Positions 22,601 through 30,300 of a stretch of DNA of 49,858 nt are shown here, in pieces. Within the stretch, counting starts at the first letter, position 1. Each line of letters starts with the position of its first letter. The stretch comes from JAGLQA01 sp023135565 (GTDB lineage Bacteria > Acidobacteriota > Aminicenantia > UBA2199), in assembly GCA_030639305.1 (NCBI GenBank), contig DAOWCY010000027.1, forward strand, positions 1-49,858, given 5' to 3'. The notes beneath the pieces are model-generated. The model worked only from the letters and a program-made list of their open reading frames with translations, searched no databases and was not told where the DNA came from. A program made the translations under genes and the position numbers.

Positions 22601-25430
22601 GCTTGAAAAATACCGGCAAGTTGTAACTGGTCACCCGGGGTTCGATATCCTGGAGAATATACAACCGCTTCTGGGCGGAAGACATGGCATAATAATCCCT
22701 CTCTTCAACCGCTTCGACGGCGATAAAAGTATCTTCGCCGATGGTTTCGATGTACCCGGACAACTCCCTGATCTTGGGGCGTTTAAATAATTCGCCTAAA
22801 GGTACTTTTACGTCTAATTCTTTGTTCACTCTGGCTAATAGTTGGGTGGCGTTCAGGGAGTGCCCGCCGTGATCGAAAAAATTCATATCTATGCTTATGC
22901 TTTCCGGCTCCATTTTCAAAATACCGGCCCAGATATCCGCCAGTTTCTTTTCTAATGGAGTGGCGGGAGCGGCAAAACCTTCCCCTTCGGCGTGAAATTC
23001 AGGTTCCGGCAGCGCTTTCCTGTCGATTTTCCCGTTGGGCGTCAGGGGTATCTTTTCCAATTGCACAAAACAGGCCGGGATCATGTAACCGGGCAGGCGC
23101 GCCGATAAGAATTCTTTCACTTCCGGCAGGTTATATTCTCCCCGCGGGACAATATAGGCGCAAATGAACCTGTCGTCTTCTTCTCCGGCGTCCGGATCAT
23201 CACCTTGCCCGGCTTTTTTCTCTGCCGCGGTGACAACGGCATCTTTTATTTTATCGTGCTTTTTCAAGCACTCCTCTATTTCTCCTAATTCTATCCTGAA
23301 TCCCCTGATTTTTACCTGTTGGTCGATGCGGCCTAAAAATTCGATATCGCCGCCGGGCAGCCAGCGGGCCAGGTCGCCGCTGCGATACATCCTTTCTCCC
23401 GGTAGAAAGGGATTCTCTATGAATTTTTCCGCGGTTAACTGCGGGCGGTTTAAATACCCGGCGCAGACACCGCTGCCGCCGATACATAATTCGCCGGGAA
23501 CCCCGACGGGTTGGAGAAAAAAACCGGCTCCGTATGAGTTCAGGATATAAACCTGGTGATTGGGGACGGGTTTGCCGATAGTGGGCGGTCTGTTTTTATC
23601 TAAGCCGGCTTCTACCGGGGTCCAGGTGGTCCATACCGTATCTTCCGTTGGGCCATACATATTATAAAACCGGAAAGAGTGCTGCCGGGTAGGGTAACGG
23701 GTCAATTTGTCCCCGGCGGTTCTCAACACCCGCAGGGCGTTTGTTTCCGGCCATTCTTCAGCCAGCAGCAGTTCAGCCATCACTGTGGGTTGAAAGGAGA
23801 CGGTTATGTCATTACGAAGCAGCCACTCTTTCAGAGCCGGGGCGTCGGCGCGGATGTCATCGGGCACGATATACAATGCGGCGCCGCCGGTCAGGCAGGG
23901 CCAGACTTCCGTTGCCATGGCGTCGAAAGCAGGACTTGCCGCCTGGCTTACCCGGTCGCCCTGTTTTTCCGCGTATATTTCCCGGTGACAATAGATTAGG
24001 TTGACCAGCCCGCGGTGCGCTACGGCGACTCCTTTGGGCCTGCCGGTGGAACCGGAGGTGTAAATGGTATAAATTAAATCTCCCGGGGCGGAGGTTTCGA
24101 GGGGGGGCTGTGCATCAAATGCGTCTATTCCGGGACTGCCGAGTCGAATGAAATCTTTTATACCGCCCGGCGCTGTGCTTTCGCTTGCTCCGCCAGCTTC
24201 CTTTTCACCTGCCGGCGGGGATTTTTTTTCGCCGGGAGCGTGAAAAAAATCCGGGTCTAAATCGCATTCTTCTTCTAAAATTAAGATTTCGACGCTGCTG
24301 TCCCGCAGCATAAAACGAATGCGTTCCTGGGGATAACCGGGGTCTACGGGCAAATAAGCGCCGCCTGCTTTTATTATGCCCAGCAGGCCGGTGACCAATG
24401 CCGCGGAACGGTGCGCCGCGATGCCTACGATAGTGTTGGGGCCGACGCCCCTGGACTGTAACAAATGAGCCAACCGGTTGGCTTCTTTTTCCAATTGTTC
24501 GTAGGTCACCCGGTCCGCGTTCGCTTCGCCGTCTGTTAGGGCGACGGCGGCAGGGGTTTTGGCCGCCTGCTCTGCGAACATCTTATGGATAGTTTTATCT
24601 TTCGGGTAGTTTTTGGCATTGTCGTTAAAATCGTACAACAACTGCTGCTTCTCTTCACTTGTTAATATTTCGATGCCGCTCAGGGGCTGCTCGATGTGGG
24701 CAAACACTGAGTGCAGCAGGTTCTTGAAATGTTCGATAATCCTTTTTATGGATGACTTTTCATAAGAGGAGGGGTTGTATTCGACAGTTCCTTCACAGGC
24801 GCCGGTTTCTTCTTCTACCCGGAAATAAAACCGCATACCGGTCTTAATATGCCGGATATAGGCTTTGTCGTGGATGTTTTCCAGCAGGATGACCACATCG
24901 AATAAAGGGAAATTTTCAGCCGGTGAAAAAGGCATGCCCAATTGATACAACAGCGTCTCTAAGGGGTAGTTTTGATTTTCAGCGGCTTCGGTAATGGTCT
25001 GCCTCACCTGCAGGAGCAGCTCCTTAAAACTCATACCGGCTTCGATCCGGTTCCTTAATACCAGCACCGTATTGACGAAGTCGGCTTCGATTTCTTGTTT
25101 TACCGCTGGGGCGCCCAAAAGGATATCTTTATTTCCCGTATAACGGTACAACAGCGCCGCTAACCCGGCTGCCAATACCATGTGCATGCGGTAGTGGGAA
25201 GCGCTGCTTAATTTCATCGATGCGACAAAAAGATCACCGTCGATGCGAAAAGGCGCTGCCGCGAATATAGGCTCTTCATCCTGGCCGCCTGCTGCCGCTG
25301 CGGCGGGAAAATCAGGAGGGAAAACGGTTTTTTCCAATTCTCCCGACAATTTTTGCAGCCAGTAATTCTCTTCCCGGATGTGTTGACTGGACACCACGGT
25401 TTGTTTATCTAAAGGTTGTAAGTTATCCAT
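16674..25430 (-). CDS. NRPS subunit half-C-A-PCP-C-A-PCP-E-C
   Basis: A 2918-residue subunit. Residues 1-265 match only the C-terminal half of a condensation domain (EENYWLQKLSGEL, FVNTVLVLRNRI, NYPLETLLYQL) and lack HHxxxDG. A1 (about 285-790) has code D-A-T-F-R-A-M-V-W; PCP1 has GGHSL (about 857). C1 has MHHVISDG (about 1042). A2 (about 1350-1880) has code D-V-S-N-F-A-I-V-Y and an insertion near 1744; PCP2 has GGDSI (about 1944). The epimerisation domain (about 1980-2430) has HHLVVDGVSW and FNYLGRF. The final C domain (about 2450-2900) has FHTIQDG, keeping the second His; its place after E suggests D-residue donors. It adds aa1 and D-aa2 and provides the C domain for the A-PCP-TE subunit. 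Substrates unassigned. Confidence 0.93.
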   Translation of the reverse strand: MDNLQPLDKQTVVSSQHIREENYWLQKLSGELEKTVFPPDFPAAAAAGGQDEEPIFAAAPFRIDGDLFVASMKLSSASHYRMHMVLAAGLAALLYRYTGNKDILLGAPAVKQEIEADFVNTVLVLRNRIEAGMSFKELLLQVRQTITEAAENQNYPLETLLYQLGMPFSPAENFPLFDVVILLENIHDKAYIRHIKTGMRFYFRVEEETGACEGTVEYNPSSYEKSSIKRIIEHFKNLLHSVFAHIEQPLSGIEILTSEEKQQLLYDFNDNAKNYPKDKTIHKMFAEQAAKTPAAVALTDGEANADRVTYEQLEKEANRLAHLLQSRGVGPNTIVGIAAHRSAALVTGLLGIIKAGGAYLPVDPGYPQERIRFMLRDSSVEILILEEECDLDPDFFHAPGEKKSPPAGEKEAGGASESTAPGGIKDFIRLGSPGIDAFDAQPPLETSAPGDLIYTIYTSGSTGRPKGVAVAHRGLVNLIYCHREIYAEKQGDRVSQAASPAFDAMATEVWPCLTGGAALYIVPDDIRADAPALKEWLLRNDITVSFQPTVMAELLLAEEWPETNALRVLRTAGDKLTRYPTRQHSFRFYNMYGPTEDTVWTTWTPVEAGLDKNRPPTIGKPVPNHQVYILNSYGAGFFLQPVGVPGELCIGGSGVCAGYLNRPQLTAEKFIENPFLPGERMYRSGDLARWLPGGDIEFLGRIDQQVKIRGFRIELGEIEECLKKHDKIKDAVVTAAEKKAGQGDDPDAGEEDDRFICAYIVPRGEYNLPEVKEFLSARLPGYMIPACFVQLEKIPLTPNGKIDRKALPEPEFHAEGEGFAAPATPLEKKLADIWAGILKMEPESISIDMNFFDHGGHSLNATQLLARVNKELDVKVPLGELFKRPKIRELSGYIETIGEDTFIAVEAVEERDYYAMSSAQKRLYILQDIEPRVTSYNLPVFFKLAGKLNREKLEDVFSRLVARHESFRTSFHTVEGMFVQRVHKKVDFKIEYYDITAGEEELVKDIVEPFIRSFDLSKAPLLRTGLVKIAGEEYLLMVDMHHVISDGVSSGILVEEFMKLYDGAPLSPLRLQYKDFSSWQESRKGSEAMQKQEDSWLRQFADEIPVLQLPYDYSRPAVQSFAGRSIHFKVSPAETAALRKLSSAEDATLYIVLIAIFNVFLFKISGREDIIIGTPTAARMHADLQKIIGMFVNTLALRSFPARGKTFAEFLSETKERTLTAFENQEYPFEDLIEKSAARLNRDMSRNPLFDVLFILQNMEIPDLKIPGLTLSAYEAESKVSKFDLTLMVFEAEEELILVFEYCTKLFKEETIHRFIDYFKKLLSGILADPGKELAQFDILSQEEKNKLLYDFNDTETPFPTGKTIHRLFEEQVEKNPDNTAIIWQGEGIGEQQSRSKAQPVRMTYGELSKRTARMARLLRQKGVKPGVIAAIQVERSLEMIIGILGILQAGGVYLPIDPGYPRQRISFLLSDSSAALLLTHRDIAGIEQEAEPPGSGVQPGPGTKQPGAGASDPAYVIYTSGSTGQPKGVIVEHRSVVNLLFALDKEYPFGAADVYLLKTSYIFDVSVSELFGWFPSGGRVGILEQGVEKDPAGILDTIEALGITHINFVPSMFNAFMEFFPSQDISTLSSLKYIFLAGEALLPGLANKFRQLNTAIRLENIYGPTEATVYCSKYSLSGWPGSGSIPIGKPLANMELFVLDKTKGLQPIGAAGELWVGGVCTARGYLNNPELTAEKFQLDFYKSGKSDSAYSTDHPSQITLYRTGDLARWLPGGDIEFLGRIDQQVKIRGFRIETGEIENRLLNHEKTAEALVIAKADSSGAKYLCAYIVAKREARDAGQKVEDTANREQAAWIGELREYLSQSLPEYMMPSYFVFLDRFPLTPGGKVDRRALPEPETRGTGAAAQDILPAGEIEAILMNIWCEVLAVDRIGREDNFFQVGGDSIKVIQIAAKLMKHRLKLAGRDLFLYPTIKQLAKRVKRSGRPVPQEPVTGTAALTPIQRWFFDTDFLHPHHFNQSLMVFSEKGFNETLMEKVFTGIVSHHDALRMVFTGSGDAVEQKNRGLEGKLFDLEIVDFRDKSGEQAHAAIEKECARIQAGINLETGPLLKAALFKTAAGDHLAMVIHHLVVDGVSWRILLEDFAAAYAQAGKGEEIVFQEKTGSFLYWAGQLQSYAGSRTLQAEAAYWREIEKIDVPLLPRAAEIKAKDRKLKDCESQAISLSEQDTGALLQKVNRAYNTGINDILLTALGMALEEWAGIDKIAVNLEGHGREPIVEELDISRTIGWFTSLYPVLLDMSRSKELSYRIKYIKETLHRVPARGTGYGILKYLTQADERPGLSFQLEPGICFNYLGRFGTGDLGGGDFEISPLSSGANIGPGSHQAHALDITGILMADRLSFSFSYHKYEFEGSSIKKLAESFQKHLITIIRHCENKEKTEITPADVGSKISIEDLKKIEQVLGPQGEIESVYPLTSMQSGMLYEALSDRVSNPYFEQSAISIEGEIDRAIFEKSMNKLIERYAVLRTAFVYEDLDEPMQVVLKKRELEIGFEDISHLDADNCEQHLEEFKRKDRQRGMDLTLDHLVRLHLFKKGENSFCLIWDFFHTIQDGWCLGLIYNELLRIYVALKQGSPVELEPVTPYVEYIRWLEKQDKKEGLEYWRQYLNGYKQQAALPKFRDSQTGVEAGFEREEYDFSLGETLSAGVQQAVRAESVTLNTLFQALWGILLQKYNNSGDVVFGGVVSGRPGEVPGIERMVGLFINTVPVRIRNEKGKSFSQLLKDVHRQEMISRSYEYFPLMEIQSCTALGNRLIDHVLVFENFPLEELFQAGGRLTGAGFTVTDVRYHEQTNFDLNIKVVPGKDIALKYTYNALAYSAGFMEKAARNLVRLVEQVVENPGIEVDKIEISSGKEAALYDDLENE
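20152..20212 (-). repeat. 7-bp and 9-bp tandem repeats inside the second A domain
   Basis: Four heptamers of GTGA type (GTGATCT, GTGAGGG, GTGATCG, GTGGAAT; 20152-20179) are followed by two 9-bp units (TATCGGACT, TACCGGACT; 20186-20203) in plus-strand reading. They encode the extra residues between the EKF segment (A6) and LYRTGDLARW (A7) of the second A domain. The A domain at 35077-35200 has the same two repeat types at the same protein position. Confidence 0.8.
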
Positions 25431-25463
25431 GAATAGTTCTCCTTGTTCTTTTTTCTATAGGGT

Positions 25464-27200
25464 TTAAAAATCGAAATCGCCTTCATCTTCCTGTAAGGGA
25501 TTCTTTAAAAAATATAAATTTTTCACCTGCTTTGTGTCGTCGATATAAGCCCCTTCATCCCTGAACTCCGCCAGGGCGGGCACCGCATTTTTATGCAGCA
25601 TTTTCCAGCGTTTATCGGCTTCATAAATATCGAGCTGGGAATAGGGGTTGGGAATACCTAACTCTTTGCAGCGTCCGACAAACCGGTTTACCCGGCTGTA
25701 AACCTCTTCCCTGGAGGGCTCCGCGGCTACGATCCAGGTGCGCAGCAGGAGCATCTCTTCCGCTCCCTGCGGGTATAACAATTTGCGTTTATTTTCCCAG
25801 GCGCTGCTGCTGCTCTGACCGGTATAACCGAAAATAAAGGGGTTGCATTCCGCTTCATAGATATAATTTTTCCATTCCGCCAGTTTTTCTAAGGTCAACA
25901 AAAAATCGGCTTCGGTTTCGCCGGGATGGCCGATCACCCAATAAGTGGTGGTCTTTATGCCGGCATTGGCCAGGCTCTGCAGTGAGGCCGCGGTCTGGTC
26001 CGGGGTGATTCCTTTGCCGATTAAATCCAGTACATGCTGGGAACCGCTCTCTACGCCGAGGCGCACCCGGTACATTCCTCCCCGTCGCCATAAAAAAGTA
26101 TTCTCCATGTCACATACGGGGTCGCCGACGCGCAAATACCCATCCCAGTACAGCGACACGCCGCTCTCGATAAACTCCTCCGACAGGGGCGAGGCCACCA
26201 AATTCAATAACGCATCATTCATATAAAACACTTGCATTCCATAGGTTTCGTATAATTTTATCATCTCTTGAACAGCCTGCTTCGGGTCTTTTTCCCTATA
26301 CTTTCCATAAAAAGACGGCACATTGCAAAAGCTGCACCGGTTGGGACAACTGGCCGAGGCCTGGGCCGATAAATAAGGATAATCCTGCACTACGTTAAAA
26401 TCCGACATGTCCGGGCAATTAGCGGCGGAAAATCCTAAAGTCTGTCCGCCGATATCTTTTAAGGTAAACACCCGCTGCGATGGGGGCAGTTCTTCTTCCA
26501 GCAATTTCAAAAACAGGTTCTGCCCTTCACCTATGATGATTTTATCGATATAGGGAGTTCTCTTTAAAAAGTCCTCGAAATTCGGGCTGCCGGGCAGGAG
26601 ATGATCGGAAAAGATACTGCCGCCCATGATGGTGCGAATATGGGGAAATTTCTCCCTGACAAGCCGGAAAGCAAATAAGGAGGGGCCGATGGTGTCCCTT
26701 AATACAGACAATCCCAACCAACCGGGTTTTTCTTTTTCCACTAATGCCGACATATAGATTTCCAGTTCAGTATAAAAATTCTCCAGGATTTTATTCAACC
26801 GCTCTACTTGAGAATCTTTAAATGGAGTAAAATAGGTTTGATACACGATGACTTTTACCAATTCGATATATTCTTTTTTATTTTTATAGTGGATATGTGC
26901 CATCATATGATTTCTCAGCACGTCGTGCCCGATATTATAGAAATTACCCTGCTTGTTCGCCGGGATATATTCCTTCAAAAGATCAAAATATTCGCTGTAG
27001 TATTTTTTAAATTCATCGGCTGTATTGGCGTCTTTCGTTTTGACGCTGTAGTGGTGCCGCTGCAGGAAGGTCTTTAGATGAGCGATTCCCTGCGGGGGCA
27101 CTAAGGCCGTCCAGTAAGGCAGCATGGCCAATAGGATTTTTTCCCGGCTTTTGGGGTCTGCCGGTTTGTTTTCATTTTTTTGTCGTGTCATTTTATTCAT
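25464..27200 (-). CDS. B12-binding radical SAM enzyme (probable methyltransferase)
   Basis: A 578-residue protein. Residues 20-235 form a cobalamin-binding-like domain (LPYWTALVPPQGIAHLKTFL; GWLGLSV; TIMGGSIF; IIIGEG), and the radical SAM core begins with CPNRCSFC (Cys285, Cys289, Cys292). LGVESGSQ and WVIGHPGE are further core motifs. Cobalamin-dependent radical SAM enzymes of this layout mostly methylate unactivated carbon or phosphorus; C-methylation of the growing chain is my inference. The last residues, QEDEGDFDF, repeat the C-terminus of the neighbouring PKS/NRPS subunit, which hints that both dock on the same partner. Two ATGs compete: 27200, and 27191, which has AGCAGG at a better spacing. 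The gene lies between two synthase genes in the same operon. Confidence 0.87.
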   Translation of the reverse strand: MNKMTRQKNENKPADPKSREKILLAMLPYWTALVPPQGIAHLKTFLQRHHYSVKTKDANTADEFKKYYSEYFDLLKEYIPANKQGNFYNIGHDVLRNHMMAHIHYKNKKEYIELVKVIVYQTYFTPFKDSQVERLNKILENFYTELEIYMSALVEKEKPGWLGLSVLRDTIGPSLFAFRLVREKFPHIRTIMGGSIFSDHLLPGSPNFEDFLKRTPYIDKIIIGEGQNLFLKLLEEELPPSQRVFTLKDIGGQTLGFSAANCPDMSDFNVVQDYPYLSAQASASCPNRCSFCNVPSFYGKYREKDPKQAVQEMIKLYETYGMQVFYMNDALLNLVASPLSEEFIESGVSLYWDGYLRVGDPVCDMENTFLWRRGGMYRVRLGVESGSQHVLDLIGKGITPDQTAASLQSLANAGIKTTTYWVIGHPGETEADFLLTLEKLAEWKNYIYEAECNPFIFGYTGQSSSSAWENKRKLLYPQGAEEMLLLRTWIVAAEPSREEVYSRVNRFVGRCKELGIPNPYSQLDIYEADKRWKMLHKNAVPALAEFRDEGAYIDDTKQVKNLYFLKNPLQEDEGDFDF

Positions 27201-27234
27201 CCTGCTGCAAATTTAATTTTTTCTTACCTCCGGT

Positions 27235-27329
27235 GGGCAGGGGGCGCTTTTTGAAGAAACTGCCCCCTGCACCGCGAAACTTCCGCAAAAACTTTTGCTT
27301 AATTTTGTTCGTTTCCGGGAACTATTTTT
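27235..27329. repeat. hairpin plus dispersed repeat tail between PKS/NRPS and radical SAM genes
   Basis: GCAGGGGGC (27237-27245) pairs with GCCCCCTGC (27262-27270) around a 16-nt loop. Next to it, 27298-27329 repeats 4093-4124 with three mismatches in 32 bases (dispersed repeat, copy D, tail only). No U-run follows the hairpin on the operon strand, so a processing or mRNA-stabilising site is as likely as a terminator. Confidence 0.65.
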
Positions 27330-27337
27330 TCAGCGGC

Positions 27338-30300
27338 TCAAAAATCGAAATCACCTTCGTCCTGCCGGTACCGATCGTTTTTCATTTCAACAGCGCCGGT
27401 GGAAAGCTTAATGTCTTTTAATTTTAAATCTTTGTTCTCTACCAATTGCTCCAGTATCTCGATATAGTGTTTGGCAATCCTTTCGATGGTGGATTTCTTA
27501 AACAATTTGGTTTTATATTCTAAGTACATGACGATGGGGTCGCTTAGATCGGATACATTGAGCAGCAGGTCGAATTTCGATATGCCCGATTCAAACCCGT
27601 AATACTGTTTTATATCATCCCTGCTTACTCCTTCTACACTCATATTCTGCATGGCTAACACCACGTTAAATATGGGATTCCGGCTGGGATTTCCCTGCAA
27701 GTCGAGATGATTTACCATGTCGTCGAACTGGTATTCCTGGTTCTCAAAGGCGTCTACAACGCTCTTTTTTACTTCCTTTAGGAATTCGGCAAAGGTCTTT
27801 TCCCCAACAGGCTGCTGCCTGAGGGGGAGCATGTTGACAAACATACCGATTATATGCTGCAAATCGAGATGCCCCCTGCCGGAGATGGGAGAACCGACGA
27901 CAATATCTTCCTGCCTGGTATATTTGGACAGCAGCGTATAATATGCTGCCAGTAAAACCATGTATAAGGTGGTTTCCGTTTCCCCGGTTAACCTGTCGAT
28001 ACGGTTCTTCAAGTCTTCCGCCAAATTGAAGTATACATGCCCTCCTGCAAAATCCTGTACTGCCGGTCTTTCATAATCCAGGGGCAGGTTGATTTCCGGT
28101 ATTTCACCGGCAAACCTTTTATGCCAGTAATCGCCTTGCTGCTCGATTCTCTCTCGATTCCCGGGGCTGTTTTTCCATTCCGAATAATCTTTATACTGGA
28201 GTCTTAAAGGAAGCAATTCTCCGCCCTGGATTAATGTCATAATTTCCGCGAATAAATTCAGTTGAGATACGCCGTCCGATATGATGTGATGCATATCCAG
28301 CAGCATTTGAAATTTCTTCTCTTCCGTGCGCACCAAACAAACCCGCAGCAGCGGCGGCTGCGTTAGGTCGAAAGGCCGGATCAACTGCCGCAAAATGCCG
28401 TCTATACTTTTCCCGGCAAAATCCTTATTGTCCACTGCATCATAATACTCCACTTCGAATTCTACCTGTTTATGTATCCGCTGTACGGGTTCATCATTTA
28501 CCATTTCAAAAGAAGTCCTGAAACTCTCATGCCTCTCTATCAACTTCTCGAATATTTTTTGGAATTGACTCTTCCTGATATCTCCCTCCAGGAATACTGC
28601 TTCCGGTAAGTTATAGCCAACATTGTCGATCTCCATTTGCTGTACGATGTATAATCGCTTCTGGGCCGACGACAGCGGGTAATAATCCTTCTCCGGCGCC
28701 GGTTCTATGGAATAGAATTTGCTTTCTTCCTCGCTGCCGCCGACAAACTCACTCAACCCTTTTACCGTGGGATTGTTAAAAAACTCGGAAATAGGCACTT
28801 CCACGTCCGAGGCTTTCTGGACCTTTCCAAGGATCGTAACGGCTTTCAACGAGTCGCCGCCCAATTCGAAGAAATCATCAAAAAGACCTACCCCGGAAAT
28901 ACCGAGCTGTTCCTCCCAGAATAAGGCGATTTTTTTCTCGGTTTCGCTGCCCGGTTCAACAAACACTGTGCTGATTTCAGGGCGGGCATGTTTGGGGCCG
29001 GAAGACTTGCCCTCTTCCCGGTCTGCTTCTTTTAAGCGATCTAAAAAGGCGCTTTTTTGTCTTTCGATGCGCATAGGAAGGTCGATGGTAGACACCACCA
29101 CCTGGGGCGTTTCCCCTGATAGAATACGTTCAAAAGCTGCTATTCCTTCTCCCGGGCGGATTCCCGTTCTCAGTAAATACCTTTGTCTTTCATTGAGTTC
29201 GCCGCTGTCCACGGCGGCAGTCTCTTTCGCAGCGGACCGGGGCGCCGCAGCGTGCTCTTTCTGCCTGATGCGGCCTTCAATGTCTTCGGAAACCTGCAGC
29301 ATGGTAAATTCTTCGACAGTTACGCATTCCCGGCCTTCTTCATCCATAAGGATCACATTGAATCTCAGGAATTCCCCGCTGCTGCTTTCCCCGATAAGAC
29401 GGTTATAGCAGATTATTGTCGCCGGCAGCGGGCGGAACATTACCAGTTTTTTATAGGCAAAGGGGATATAAGGTTTGCCCCCGCCGACATAACCGAACAT
29501 AAAACCGGTGCACGTATCGAGTAATGCCGGATGAAGCTTGTACTGCTCCAACTCGGCGGCATATTCGGCAGGCAGTTCGAACAGGGTCAAACCTTCATCT
29601 TTGCCGTATCTCGTCCATTTCATGGTTTTCCAACGCGGCCCGAAAACCAACAGCCCCTGTGGTTTTTCTCCTGTTTTCTCTAATTCCCGTTCTTTTTTGC
29701 GCATGGCTTCTTTGTCGAATATGATTTCCCGCACATTACACTTTTTCTTGAGTTCTTCAATATTATGGCTGCGCGGCTCTTCGCTTTTTAGGGGCCTGAC
29801 TTCGGCCACCACATGTCGCTGCCGCATATCCGTATCGCCTTTTAATGTGCTCTCGACCCGGACCTGGAAAAAATCTTTCTGCCTTTCTAAATAAAGATAA
29901 ACTTCCCTCTCATCGTCTTTATTCACCATCAGCGGGATAACAAAATTGGCGCTGCTGATTTCAAAGGCGGTTTCCGAGGAATAATGCTCGTAGGCGGCGC
30001 GGATCATCTCTAAGTAGGTGGTGCCGGGCAGCAGTCCTTTGCCGTCGGTGGTTTTATGCTCGTTTAAGGGCCAGTTCTTCTCCAAAGTTAAGCGGCCGGT
30101 ATATTTCATGCGCTCCCCCGGGCTGGCTGTATACTTCTCTAATAAGGGGTGAGGCGGGTCCAGGGGCAGCGCTTGCGCCGGGGCCGAAGCAGCGGAGCCG
30201 CCATATTCCCCGGCAGCAGCCACTGCCATGCCTACTTCCTGCCAGGCATCCCAGTTGACACTAACGGTAAATACGTTCCCTGTCCGCTTGTGAAAGGCAT

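Noticed and set aside
28719..29408. A 229-codon frame antisense to the PKS/NRPS gene
   Set aside because: It mirrors the ACP/DH coding region on the other strand, has Ser/Pro/Arg-biased composition typical of shadow frames and no recognisable domain.
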